DNA from: UBA4644 sp034933145
Lineage (GTDB): Bacteria; Bacillota; Clostridia; Oscillospirales; Butyricicoccaceae
Reading direction: 5' to 3'
DNA length: 64,000 nucleotides
NCBI GenBank assembly: GCA_034933145.1
Contig: JAYFOA010000012.1
Location: 48,985-112,984, forward strand
The position numbers were made by a program, and so were the translations under genes. Shown here one piece after another: positions 20,701 to 28,409 of this stretch. Under the pieces are notes generated by a model, which saw only the letters and a program-made list of their open reading frames with translations, was not told the origin of the DNA and searched no databases. Within the stretch, counting starts at the first letter, position 1. Each line of letters starts with the position of its first letter.

Positions 20701-22330
20701 TGTGTTCACCGTCACGCCTGATGAGGACTATGCGATTGTCTCCGCAGAGGTCAGCGGCGCCATGGCCGAAGCCTTCGATAGCATTGTGAAAAACGCTGAC
20801 GGCAGCTGGACCTGCACCATCAGCAGTGTTTCGGAGGATCTTACCGTATCCGCTGAGGCCGCGCGCATTTACAGTATTATTGTCGCTTCCGCGGCGGGCG
20901 GGACTGCGAGTGCCAGCACGGCAAATTCCCTTGCCGGTAAGCGCATTGATATCACATCAACCGCGGCGAGCGGGTATGAATTCTCCGGATGGACGGCGGC
21001 ACCCGCCGAAATGGTCACGATCGACACGCCTGATGCTTCCAGCACCTACTTTATCATGCCCGCATCCGATGTAACCATCACGCCTGCCTTTACCCGTTTG
21101 CAGAACGGCGGCGGTGGCGACTTGAGCGGAGGAGGAACCTCCGAAATCCTGACGGCAGAGGTCCGGACCAGCCAAAAAACTGTTTTTGTTCCGTATGAGC
21201 TCGATTCCGGAGAGGTGAGTCTTAATCTGAGTGCAAGTCTTGTTGAAAAATTAATTGCCGCAGGCGTGGGAGACACCGGCATCACGATCGACCTTGGCGG
21301 TGTCGATGGTGCGAAAAGAGCGGTTATTCCCTCCGGCAGCGGGATTCTCGAACAGGGAAGGCCGTTTGCCATATTGCTGCCTGAGGCCGGTATTGTATTC
21401 GATACCGCTGTGCAGGAAGTCCTGTCCCTCGCGGCAGACGGTGGAGACCTCTCCGTCGGCGCGGAGCGGGTGGATAAATCCGTTTTGACCGCAGCACAGA
21501 GGACTCAGGTAGGCGAACATTCTGTCTATTCGCTGACGGCTCTGGCCCACGGAAAAACTATTTCAAATCTCGGCGGGACGGCTACCGTCACAATTCCCTA
21601 CACTCTCTCCTCAGGCGAGTCTCCGGAAGGTATTCAGATATGGTATCTGGGCAGCGACGGAGAGCTTTCGCAGATTGCCTGTGTTTACAGCGAGGCGAGC
21701 GGGACCATCACGTTTGAGACGGATCATTTCTCTTATTATGCCATCGGTTATGACGAGTCCGCCGGATGGGCCAACCCATTTAAAGATGTCTTGGCGGATG
21801 CCTGGTATTACAAATCGGTCGCCTTTGTAAGCACCCGGGGCCTATTTAACGGCACTAGCGATACAATCTACAGTCCGGACGCGGGCATGACCAGGGCTAT
21901 GTTTGTGACGGTACTGGGGCGGCTGGCAGGCGTGGACCAAAGCCAGTATACGGGTTCTGGCTTTGACGATGTTGCCGACGGCAGCTGGTACAGCGCCTAT
22001 GTCGCCTGGGCATCGAAAGAAGGGATTGTAAACGGCTATGGAAACAGGCTCTTCGGCCCGGATGACTTCGTAACCCGTGAACAGATGGCCGCTATCCTCG
22101 CGCGGTATGCGGAGGTTATGCAGATCGAACTGCCTGGCACGAAAAATGGTTTGACCCTGTTTGCGGACAGCAACAAGATTTCCGGTTGGGCGGAAGAACC
22201 GGTGCGGCTGATGCAGGCCGCGGGAATTCTACAGGGTTCGGGTGACAACCGGTTTAACCCAAAGAAAACCGCGACTAGAGTCGAAGTCGCCGCCGTGCTG
22301 ATGCGCTTTGTGAAGGTAACAGCTAAGTAA
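14738..22330 (+). CDS. Giant secreted surface protein: FG-GAP repeats, Ig-like and InlB-type B-repeats, SLH domains
   Basis: A 2530-residue exported protein. The signal peptide runs to about residue 33 (PPVAAAS). Four FG-GAP/VCBS-like calcium-binding loops are visible, near residues 203 (GDFNGDGTDE), 269 (GDMTGDGVDD), 330 (GDVDGDGKNE) and 449 (GDFNGDGKE). An FN3 module (about 850-940) and Ig-like modules follow. From about 1420 to 2115 there are at least seven divergent InlB B-repeat-like units with the pattern F.A.PD.GY....W.VNG. A short region resembling one in the 2849-9850 protein comes before three SLH modules (from 2343, 2407 and 2474), which should bind cell-wall polymer. Probable role: calcium-stabilised surface adhesin or S-layer-associated protein. 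The long antisense frames inside it are shadows. Confidence 0.9.
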   Translation: MKRERTKKVISMLLTICLLFSLLPAISPPVAAASSPSSTDDENALSALGFDTSAEPDGYDDSESAANPYGVDSVTVAPVSELYTATPASGALYGDGLKLYATQTEFYADKDTLTGLPSSYSAYRSAAGCFDGSGLSGQVATAAVKSNVGTTTTYDLDLFLTDPASGESSAAVQLLTGCSAFANAGKGIEDYSDSGLFLRYLQIAAGDFNGDGTDEIAVYIPEQGSPRIEVYQLQAPEGETWQTASAWELRWTYYLSFDTYVPNLVSLTTGDMTGDGVDDLGITWGTVATNAFGASKAVVLHGDKTGSYLQESSVFNLSYNGYGITRAAMALGDVDGDGKNELVIAGQSLYDMNSKSNIYTRYIATYDFYNETGAFTLSASGDIDLGSGYMCMPGFNVNIALVKQDGPGTQEYVYLDGTLYQQSNSSFSVSKKLWEGLTSTPYYEYGAVAGDFNGDGKETVISYIAGTRNYLVEVNTGAASGSVYRAIADYDNTDCQHTFAAPDTDTDTMLIQYTGKHYLQYSDPKILAVLAAPPYFGDLAHLDGGDSYIGNSETVYGTVSGSGYSDVVTASFTAGAFVSFEQEINIFGFKAEKYQAEVEVTATATLEFEWNSQKTQTVEYGTMGGQDTVALYSVPCDVYVYDAYVPVTQGSTVVYEKQAMNITIPYSASVKTLTVQNYDEIAKNYTMLPTIEGNVLTSTLGDPATYPNSTAGYSGISVYSGDYAGVAYGSGGYIKQTLEFTDEYSHSQAISAAINFKTGGGGAGISVGVVGGVEAGYGNVVTNLTGHSFSGTVVGMPEEAEGYGYSYNWKIFKFTYTGEQTFPVVTYLVDQVASPPKLPTDLEADMDQTTSDSIMLTWTSGGSTAAGYQIYRHYDFPDGSGDYPVGGVISASDSKYFDYDSGEYHYYFEDTGLNPYTQYEYRIQAIGGTNPYYSVLSDVLSARTKASVGQPSISLSADHLLVYPDRNYSVTATVVNDAENAQTPLYQWQKNVDGVWTSLTGKTSAALTFSSTASSGAGEYRCRINQIVGEYAVSAYSDIVTVEFSKRTANMELNAVKDSTADMNPSVTAKLTNPHTDSGSVPTGTVTFEITGSGYSRTYTASVAGGTATLTDWTAPQAGAYRITAYYSGSRIFKAVSEDTLFLAGNSDGYWLDMPGSIVYGESLNPTVSMYFYDTESKIVQTELTGNDTDHYALSYKVSKSISYWESPTAVTQYINNTYSDPILRIILTQIYAMSPFFTVWIPLDGTYSGFPSPVSGDTIQPKAAGYYQVEITISDTDSGAALGTVSSSFSVIQRAVEITAPTVTAAKVDVVQPTSSQLSVTSGSLAFSDSFASLGLGVRCLNSAGTAVTLSTSSSPGVYTTQVTADSSYWAAQQNYSFSFVNGVYTVTGPTYPVTISTEQLLGKDVGDVRVLSPTGYVSGSKYQYGTEIVFVAEPDEGYDVAGWIVNGSPVDMDTLGNGKTLTQTMAAAALDVKVSFKVKETQLYFSGTHGSVECTNSGVLASGAIVIEGAQYTFRAVPDEGWHFKEWRLVANGISYPEGDVDAEGFHTYALTMGSVSTSLIAVFERDDYVLTLGDHLRASYYWDDDSNSTTPAVIKYVSSGAEIPGDTEVTVEPVTGWRITSDSKWYINGTADVLTADDPSTPDTDETEYYNGQSYTFSITDTTEIDADTELQYFSVTVSQGWSGGGENPGGSTVMAAVNDVETTLESLSDIAGGSKLVLTAVPAYGAVFEKWTVNGEDVDPGTLAMPNVYSCTTLGKDLDVEAVFAANDAYTISVTKDSHGSLSYTLNGGTPVVVGSDSADIQVYKGDTLVFTASPEAEFMVGGWTIDGVRNQTTVKTWTLADIDADIALDLNFVAKVYYTVNFSAGPNGRIAAVMDGDFTLASGEKPGGGTDIVFTATPDAGYMVDHWTVNGKTLETGLGTTYVDVVYEIPALSGDTTVQVTFRTESKWMMSVEQPENAAITGAISPDDNVWASTGYVRDGAAAVFTVTPDEDYAIVSAEVSGAMAEAFDSIVKNADGSWTCTISSVSEDLTVSAEAARIYSIIVASAAGGTASASTANSLAGKRIDITSTAASGYEFSGWTAAPAEMVTIDTPDASSTYFIMPASDVTITPAFTRLQNGGGGDLSGGGTSEILTAEVRTSQKTVFVPYELDSGEVSLNLSASLVEKLIAAGVGDTGITIDLGGVDGAKRAVIPSGSGILEQGRPFAILLPEAGIVFDTAVQEVLSLAADGGDLSVGAERVDKSVLTAAQRTQVGEHSVYSLTALAHGKTISNLGGTATVTIPYTLSSGESPEGIQIWYLGSDGELSQIACVYSEASGTITFETDHFSYYAIGYDESAGWANPFKDVLADAWYYKSVAFVSTRGLFNGTSDTIYSPDAGMTRAMFVTVLGRLAGVDQSQYTGSGFDDVADGSWYSAYVAWASKEGIVNGYGNRLFGPDDFVTREQMAAILARYAEVMQIELPGTKNGLTLFADSNKISGWAEEPVRLMQAAGILQGSGDNRFNPKKTATRVEVAAVLMRFVKVTAK

Positions 22331-22420
22331 CTGTTTCGTATTTTCTGCTATATAAAACGACAGACAACTCTTTTTATTAACTTTCCAATCCGTAGTTAAA
22401 AACTCTTCTCCCGTAACTAT

Positions 22421-22456
22421 AAAATGCACCGAAGTCGATTGATTTCGGTGCATTTT
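22421..22456. terminator. Bidirectional-looking terminator hairpin
   Basis: AAAATGCACCGAA pairs perfectly with TTCGGTGCATTTT around a 10-base loop. The A/T ends give a U-tract on either strand. It lies 90 bases after the SLH gene. Confidence 0.8.
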
Positions 22457-22528
22457 CATAACTTTTATAGTATTTTGCAATATGTTCACTTTTTGCTTGA
22501 CCCGACTTTGACCCAAACGGGAGTCAAA

Positions 22529-22584
22529 TATAGGCCGATTTATGGCCGTCTAGCGGGCGTGATTTAAAGCAGGAATGCTCCCGG
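22529..22584 (+). repeat. Dispersed diverged repeat, copy 2
   Basis: Shares CGATTTATGGCCGTC, AGCGG, GATT and AAGCAG blocks in order with 12219-12271. It lies between the SLH gene terminator and recombinase debris. The flanks differ, so only the core is repeated. Confidence 0.5.
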
Positions 22585-22701
22585 TGGCAGCATCATTTGG
22601 TTAATCAGAGTGGGAGCCGGCGGATATACCATCTCTGTAAGCTCGGCCTATAAAAATTCCGGGACAGACTGCAGCCCATACTCCAAACTAGGCTCGGAAA
22701 C

Positions 22702-22827
22702 TTAAATCCCAGGAAAATCCGGAGAAGTTATGGTATAGCTTTCGTCTTCCTCGGCAGAAATAATGCTTAGACAGAACTGGCAGCCACCCGATGGAACGAC
22801 CGGTGTAATGCTATATATTAACTTCAT
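22702..22827 (-). CDS. Possible small protein, 41 residues
   Basis: A minus-strand frame beginning MKLIYSITPVVPSG with AAGGAAGGG 9 bases upstream of the ATG at 22827. No domain is recognised. It lies in a scarred region beside recombinase and repeat debris, so it may be a remnant rather than an active gene. Confidence 0.25.
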   Translation of the reverse strand: MKLIYSITPVVPSGGCQFCLSIISAEEDESYTITSPDFPGI

Positions 22828-22873
22828 CAGCTTCATCCCTTCCTTTTTTGCTCGATCAGACGTGTGTATAGGT

Positions 22874-23107
22874 ATCCAGGAGGAAAAAATCGAGAACATC
22901 AGGCATCAGGCGGCAGCTTCAAGATCAGGAAAACAGCGAGGTCAAATGCAGGAATGGATGGGACTGATTCAAGACTGCGTTTCCATTGACAGACTTGACC
23001 GGTCCACAGCGTTTCAGCGCATCGACAACGTGGCAGTGCATGAGCAGATGGGAGTCCGTAAGCCAGAGCATTCAGGTCAAATACAATTTTGTGAGATGTT
23101 AAGCTAA
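22874..23107 (+). pseudogene. C-terminal fragment resembling a large serine recombinase
   Basis: A plus-strand frame ends at 23107 with the pattern WMGLIQDCVSIDRLDR ... RIDNVAVHEQ ... HSGQIQF. This resembles the DUF4368-type tail of clostridial large serine recombinases (a LI..Y..I..L..E..L..LI..I.VHE pattern, then a basic beta strand). No catalytic N-terminal domain is present. It is immediately followed by the 159-base repeat at 23131. Recognition is by pattern only. Confidence 0.4.
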
Positions 23108-23130
23108 CCTATCCCCAAATTCTCTATGAA

Positions 23131-23289
23131 AAGCATTATATTGTTATGAAAAAAGGTGCTTTTTTGTTTAATTCTACACACTACCATTTTATTATAACGC
23201 CGCATAGGTCTATAAATCCTAATACTTCTCTGTTTGGCACCATTCCGGCACTATGGAGGGTTATGCCACCATCCAAAAGTAAGCAACCT
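23131..23289 (+). repeat. About 160-bp dispersed repeat, copy 1
   Basis: Nearly identical to 47036-47200 apart from scattered substitutions and a 6-base length difference. Shared blocks include GAAAAAAGGTGCTTTTTTG, GCATAGGTCTATAAATCCT and CACCATTCCGGCAC. It starts 24 bases after the serine-recombinase-like tail and ends 50 bases before the surviving IclR coding sequence, replacing that gene's start. Confidence 0.85.
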
Positions 23290-23338
23290 ATTCCTGGACC
23301 CGGGGAACACCAACGAAAACTTTTCCTGGGCGAAAATA

Positions 23339-24080
23339 AGAAAAGGGATTTCTACAAACCAGGAAAAGCAGGAAAGAGAAGTCCCCGGCAGCAGAAACAC
23401 CAGTCTTTCGAAATCCCTGAACATTCTCGATTGCTTCATTGGGAATAATCAAACCCGTTTATCTCTGTCTGACATTCAGGGGATGACACAAATTCCGGTC
23501 TCGACTTGCTATCGCCTGATCGATTTTCTTGAGCAAAGCGGATATTTGACAAAAAGTAAAAAAGACAAGCACTACTCGCTGGGCTGGAAGCTTCTTTTAT
23601 TGGGCATTGCCTCGGCAGGAACCAATCGAGAACTCTTTCTTCGGGAACTGGCACCACCGTATATGCGTCTGCTGCGCGATTGCTTCAATGAAAGGTTTCC
23701 ATTTTTGTTTGGGTAGAACCGAAGGTCCGCTGTGTCTGCAGTGTTCCCAGCGGTCATAAACTGCAGATGCATGTCCGTGAAGCCCGACTTTACGATCTTG
23801 TTCCGGACTCCACTGGTCTTATGCTCATATCCTATCTGAACAGCAAGGAGTGGAAGCATTATATTGATATATCCAACGGAGCTGGCACAATGCTTGAGAA
23901 TACAAAAACAAGGGATTCAGTATAACACTTGAGGAAGACCCGGATGGTGTCTCTTCGATCTCGGCGCCAATTGTCCACAAAAACCACGGGTGGCAGTTTT
24001 ACGCGCTTATTGCCTCCATTTCGCCGGATTATAAAGCCCGGCAAAAACTGCTGCGAGGATCTGCAAACCCTGATCACTAA
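23339..24080 (+). pseudogene. IclR-family transcriptional regulator, frameshifted
   Basis: The N-terminal winged helix is intact in one frame (SLSKSLNILDCF, then STCYRLIDFLEQSGYLTKS). Near 23700 the reading shifts to a second frame (VSIFVWVEPKVRCVCSVPSG ... KLQMHVREARLYDLVPDSTG) and near 23910 to a third (GFSITLEEDPDGVSSISAPI ... ending at TAA 24078). Together these cover nearly the whole effector-binding domain. There is no start codon with a ribosome site, since the 159-base repeat abuts the 5' end. Two frameshifts and a lost start make it non-functional. Confidence 0.8.
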
Positions 24081-24100
24081 AATGCACTTACATAAAAATC

Positions 24101-24143
24101 AACGCCTCTTCACGTCGGGCGCCGAGAAGAAGCGTTCTTTTTT
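24101..24143. terminator. Bidirectional terminator after rpoN
   Basis: AACGCCTCTTC pairs with GAAGAAGCGTT (one mismatch). CTTTTTT follows on the plus strand and GATTTTTA on the minus strand. It ends the opp-rpoN transcript. Confidence 0.7.
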
Positions 24144-24196
24144 AGCTTTACCTAGTAAATTGAGCTGGGCCACTGCAATCTGCGCGGTTTCGCTGT

Positions 24197-25498
24197 TCAT
24201 TTGTGCCGCCGTACGGAGGCCGGTGGAATGCAGAGCTGAGTTCTATACTTTGCAACCGTCCGGCGGGCAATCTCCAGTCCTTCCTCCTTCAAACGTCGCT
24301 GCAGCTGCACGTCGCTCAGTGGGTGTCTTCCGCTCTCGGCGCGCACCAACTCCCGAATGCGAGTCTTGACTGCGGCCTTGCTTGCAGAATGCTCCTCCAC
24401 TCCCATCCTGGAGGAGAAAAAACTTCGAAGTGGGACAATGCCTGCCGGAGTCTGTGCCAGTTTATCACGGATCGCGCGCCCAACGGTTGAAGCGTGAAGC
24501 CCAAGCTCCGCAGCCGCCTCTTTCATCGACAGCGGTCGGAGCGGTTCCTTCTCGTCAAGGAAGCCCCGCTGCCGCACAAGCACAAGTTTCGAAATTCGCA
24601 GAAGCGTATCCTGCCGTTGCTGGACAAACTGCATGATTCTTCGCGCCCGCTCCAGTTTATCCTGCAGATACGCCCGCGTCTCCTCATCCGTGGCTTCCGC
24701 ACAATATTGGTCGTACAGCACGGAAATGCGGAGAAAGCCCATCCACCCGGTGCAGACCTCGGCTTCCCAGTTCCCATTTCCAATAAAAAAACGTATATCG
24801 GGGACATCATAACCCGACGTGCGGGTTGAGAAATCCGCTGTCGGGTATGGTTTGCAGGCACGGATATGCTCCGCGATTTTCCTTACCTGCGCAATGGAAG
24901 TCCCGCACTTTTTCGCAATGATCCCGAAATGCCCCTGTGCCAGCAGCGGAAGGCAATTCTGGATAATAACCCTTGTGGTTTCATCCAGTCTTCCCTGCAC
25001 CTCCAGCTGGCGGTATAGAGCGTGATGCATATCCTGTGCACAAATTCCGGGCGGGTCGAGAGACCGCAGCACTGCAAGGCAGCGCAGTACGGCGGAAGAC
25101 GGCTCCGGCAGTCCCATTTCTTCCGCCAGTTCCTCATACGGCAGCAGCCCGGTCTCAGCATCAGCAATGGCGATCAACGCTTCCAGAACCGGAGTGTCCT
25201 CCGGCGGCAGTCGGCCGGGCGCGATCTGCGCCAGCAGGTAATTGCGGATTGAAGGCTCTTCTTTCGTCACAAGCAATTCTTCTTCCAAAGGCAGGCTGCT
25301 GCCCAAGGAAGAACTGCCCGCCGGCACAGAACGCCGGACGAGCTCTCCTTCCTCAGCGACCTCTATCAATGGGTTTTCCAAAAGCTCCTGTTCGATGTGC
25401 TTTTCCAGCTCGAGATAAGGCATGGTAAGAACTTGCAGTCCGTACTGCATGACGGCCGACAATCCTTGACGTTGCCACAGCTGGGGTTTGAGCTCCAC
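24197..25498 (-). CDS. rpoN: RNA polymerase sigma-54 factor
   Basis: A 433-residue sigma factor that directs RNA polymerase to -24/-12 promoters and needs an AAA+ activator. It starts at GTG 25498 with GGGAGGAG upstream. Region I (1-45) is glutamine/leucine-rich (LWQRQGLSAVMQYGLQVLTM), with an acidic linker, a core-binding domain (about 90-280) and a DNA-binding domain (about 290-425). The RpoN box is present as ARRTVAKYR near the C-terminus. The gene is the last of the opp operon, only 45 bases after oppF. That is an unusual place for rpoN and couples the factor's supply to an operon that itself has a sigma-54 promoter. Confidence 0.95.
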   Translation of the reverse strand: MELKPQLWQRQGLSAVMQYGLQVLTMPYLELEKHIEQELLENPLIEVAEEGELVRRSVPAGSSSLGSSLPLEEELLVTKEEPSIRNYLLAQIAPGRLPPEDTPVLEALIAIADAETGLLPYEELAEEMGLPEPSSAVLRCLAVLRSLDPPGICAQDMHHALYRQLEVQGRLDETTRVIIQNCLPLLAQGHFGIIAKKCGTSIAQVRKIAEHIRACKPYPTADFSTRTSGYDVPDIRFFIGNGNWEAEVCTGWMGFLRISVLYDQYCAEATDEETRAYLQDKLERARRIMQFVQQRQDTLLRISKLVLVRQRGFLDEKEPLRPLSMKEAAAELGLHASTVGRAIRDKLAQTPAGIVPLRSFFSSRMGVEEHSASKAAVKTRIRELVRAESGRHPLSDVQLQRRLKEEGLEIARRTVAKYRTQLCIPPASVRRHK

Positions 25499-25543
25499 AC
25501 CTTTCTCCTCCCTTCGGTTTACGCGGATGCGCTTGCCGTTTTA

Positions 25544-26494
25544 TCAGCCGACCAAATGGCAGGCAACGAAATGCTTGGGTGATATTTCCACAAGCTGCGG
25601 CCCACCATGTTTGCATTTATCACATGATTGAATGCAGCGATGCAGGAAACGGCACTCGTCCTTGGGTTCAATGGGTGAAGTGATCTCCCCTTTGAGGACG
25701 ATACGCTCATTTTTATCACGCAGCTCCGGCACGGGAATGGCGGACAGCAAGGCCTGGGTATATGGGTGCACAGGATGCGCAAACAGTTCTTCAGACGGCG
25801 CCTTTTCCACCAGCTGGCCCAGATACATCACAGCGATGTCGTCCGAGAAGTGATTGACCACACTCAGATCGTGGGTGATGAACACAAAGGTCAAGCCCAT
25901 CTCCCTTTGTAATTTTTTGAGAAGGTTCAGAATTTGCGCCTGTATTGATACGTCAAGGGCAGACACCGGCTCATCGCACACGATGAACTGGGGCTCCATC
26001 GCCAGGGCGCGGGCAATGCCGATGCGCTGACGCCGGCCGCCATCCAGCTCATGAGGATAGGCGTTCACCAACCGCTCCGCCAGTCCTACCGTTTCCATCA
26101 GTTTGAGGACATGCTCCTCCATCTGATTTTTATTACGGATCAGTTTATGCTCCTGGATCGGTTCCTGAATAATCTGCTGCACCGTTTTGCGCGGATCCAG
26201 CGAAGAATAGGGATCCTGAAAGATAATCTGCATCTCTTTGCGCTTTTTCCGCATCTCAAGTTTGGAGAGCTGTGCGATGTCTTCCCCATTAAAGAACACC
26301 TTGCCCGCAGTCGGTTCAAGCAGGCGCAAAAGTACCCGGCCGGTTGTGGATTTTCCGCATCCGGATTCTCCCACCAGACCCAATGTCTTTCCGCGTTCGA
26401 TGGAAAAGCTCACGTCATCAACGGCATGAAGCATCCCGCGGGAGGTCTTAAAGTACTTTTTCAGATTCTGTACTTCCAGAATGGCATCAGACAT
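25544..26494 (-). CDS. oppF: Oligopeptide ABC transporter ATP-binding protein OppF
   Basis: A 316-residue ATPase that powers peptide import with OppD. The start is the ATG at 26494, with AGGAG 8 bases upstream and overlapping the oppD stop by 8 bases; a longer frame adds only unconserved residues. Walker A is GESGCGKST and Walker B is FIVCDEPVSALD. The signature loop reads LDGGRRQRIG rather than LSGGQ, a variant also present in the second oppF in this window. The C-terminal oligopeptide-transporter extension carries Cys residues (CRFLHRCIQSCDKC). It is co-transcribed with rpoN. Confidence 0.93.
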   Translation of the reverse strand: MSDAILEVQNLKKYFKTSRGMLHAVDDVSFSIERGKTLGLVGESGCGKSTTGRVLLRLLEPTAGKVFFNGEDIAQLSKLEMRKKRKEMQIIFQDPYSSLDPRKTVQQIIQEPIQEHKLIRNKNQMEEHVLKLMETVGLAERLVNAYPHELDGGRRQRIGIARALAMEPQFIVCDEPVSALDVSIQAQILNLLKKLQREMGLTFVFITHDLSVVNHFSDDIAVMYLGQLVEKAPSEELFAHPVHPYTQALLSAIPVPELRDKNERIVLKGEITSPIEPKDECRFLHRCIQSCDKCKHGGPQLVEISPKHFVACHLVG

Positions 26495-27494
26495 GTTCGT
26501 TTCTCCTATCAATACAGAACTGCGGATCATCATATGCCGTACATGCTACCAGATGCGTGCCCCCGACGTTCCGAAGATCCGGGATCTTGCGGCTGCAGGC
26601 TTCCGTAGCATATGTGCACCGCGGTGCGAAAGCGCAGCCCGGCGGCAGGTTTGTCGGGTCAGTCATCATACCCGGGATGGGCCGCAGTTCAGCCTGACGA
26701 TTATGAATGTTGGGCAGTGAATTGAACAATCCTTCCGTATAAGGATGCATTGTGTCACAGAAAATATCCTCCAGTGTGCCCTGCTCTACAATTCTGCCGG
26801 CGTACATCACCGCCACTTCGTCGCATACCTCAGCGACAATGCCCAGGTCATGGGTAATTAAAATCATCGACATGTCGTACTGCTGCTTAAGGTTTTTCAT
26901 TAGCTCCAGCACCTGTGCCTGAATTGTAACATCCAGGGCAGTAGTGGGTTCGTCTGCGATCAGCAGCCTTGGGTTACATGCCAGTGCGATGGCAATAACT
27001 ACGCGCTGCTTCATGCCTCCGGAAAATTGGTGGGGATATTCTCCTGCGCGTGTGCCGGGAATGCCGACAAGCTCCAGCATGCTTAAAGCTTTTTCATATG
27101 CTTCTTCTTTTGATAAATGCTCGTGAATCTCAATTGTCTCGGCAATTTGCTGTCCGACGGTAAAGACAGGGTTTAGGACCGTCATGGGATCTTGGAAGAT
27201 CATGGAGACTTCTTTCCCCCGGACTTTCTCCATCTGCCTCGGTGTCAGCGCGCCGATATCCTTGCCCTCCACAACCATTTTCTTGCATTCAACAACACCG
27301 GGCGGGTTTGGTACCAGGCGCAGGATCGACAGCGCGGTCGTGGTCTTGCCGGCGCCTGTCTCACCCACTAAGCCAAGGGTGCGTTTTTTCCCGATCTTCA
27401 GGTTGATATCGTTGACGGCATGAACGATCCCGTCCTCCGTCTCATAGCGGACGGACAGGTGCTCAATATCCAGAATCAGGTTTTCGTCACTCAT
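26487..27494 (-). CDS. oppD: Oligopeptide ABC transporter ATP-binding protein OppD
   Basis: A 335-residue ATPase. Walker A is GETGAGKTTT, the signature is FSGGMKQRV and Walker B is LLIADEPTTALD. The C-terminal extension contains the PGCAFAPRC cysteine motif usual in OppD/DppD. AAGGAG precedes the ATG. It lies 12 bases after oppC and overlaps oppF. Confidence 0.94.
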   Translation of the reverse strand: MSDENLILDIEHLSVRYETEDGIVHAVNDINLKIGKKRTLGLVGETGAGKTTTALSILRLVPNPPGVVECKKMVVEGKDIGALTPRQMEKVRGKEVSMIFQDPMTVLNPVFTVGQQIAETIEIHEHLSKEEAYEKALSMLELVGIPGTRAGEYPHQFSGGMKQRVVIAIALACNPRLLIADEPTTALDVTIQAQVLELMKNLKQQYDMSMILITHDLGIVAEVCDEVAVMYAGRIVEQGTLEDIFCDTMHPYTEGLFNSLPNIHNRQAELRPIPGMMTDPTNLPPGCAFAPRCTYATEACSRKIPDLRNVGGTHLVACTAYDDPQFCIDRRNEHV

Positions 27495-27506
27495 GTCATC
27501 AGCTCC

Positions 27507-28400
27507 TTACCGTTTCAGACGAGGATCGATGGCGTCCCGCAGGCCGTCGCCAAACATGTTGAGGGCCAATACCGTAATCATAATCGCCATGCCCGGGAAA
27601 AGGGTCATGTAGCTATAATCTCGAATAAACTTACGTCCGCCAGAGAGCATCGCGCCCCATTCCGGCGTCGGTGGAGATACGCCCATACCCAGAAAGCTCA
27701 GCGTGGATGCGGTAATGATTGCCGAACCGACACGCATGGTCGCCTGGACGATGATCGGTGAAAGACTGTTAGGCAGTACATGCCGGAAAATGATCTTCAG
27801 ATCGCCGACTCCGATTGCCCGGGCCGCTTCCACGTAATCCTGGTTGCGCGCGGTAAGCACGGAGGCACGGGTAACGCGAATAAAGCTTGGCGCGCTGGTC
27901 ACGCCAACCGCCAGCATTAGGTTGAAAGTACTCTGCCCGATGGCGGCAACCACCACCAGCGCCAGCAAAAATGTGGGAATCGAAAGAAATACATCGGCCA
28001 GACGCATAATAAAATTGTCAAGTCTCCCACCGTAAAAGCCGGCGATTGAACCCAGCGGCACACCGATCAGCAGTGAAACCGTCACGGCAATAAAGCCTAC
28101 AGAGAGCGAGTAACGGGAGCCGTAGATAATACGGTTCATAATGTCGCGGCCTGTTTCATCGGTTCCAAAAGGATGCGCAAGAGACGGACTCTGCAGCCTC
28201 TCGGAGATATTCTGGTTGATGACATCCGTTTTATAGTCCAGCAGCAGCGGAGCGGTAATCGCCATAAGAATCAGCAACACCGCGATGACTAAACCGATCA
28301 TCGCGCCCTTATTTTTTCGGAGGCGGCGCCAGACCTCGGCTGAGATGCTGCGCCGCTTGTTTTTATTGCAGGGCGCGGTATTCTGCGTTTTATCAATCAT
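27507..28400 (-). CDS. oppC: Oligopeptide ABC transporter permease OppC
   Basis: A 297-residue inner-membrane permease with an N-terminal OppC-type segment and about six membrane helices. The ATPase-docking EAA-like loop is EAARAIGVGDLKIIFRHVLPN. It starts 9 bases after the oppB stop and pairs with OppB to form the channel. Confidence 0.94.
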   Translation of the reverse strand: MIDKTQNTAPCNKNKRRSISAEVWRRLRKNKGAMIGLVIAVLLILMAITAPLLLDYKTDVINQNISERLQSPSLAHPFGTDETGRDIMNRIIYGSRYSLSVGFIAVTVSLLIGVPLGSIAGFYGGRLDNFIMRLADVFLSIPTFLLALVVVAAIGQSTFNLMLAVGVTSAPSFIRVTRASVLTARNQDYVEAARAIGVGDLKIIFRHVLPNSLSPIIVQATMRVGSAIITASTLSFLGMGVSPPTPEWGAMLSGGRKFIRDYSYMTLFPGMAIMITVLALNMFGDGLRDAIDPRLKR

Positions 28401-28409
28401 GATGTCGCC

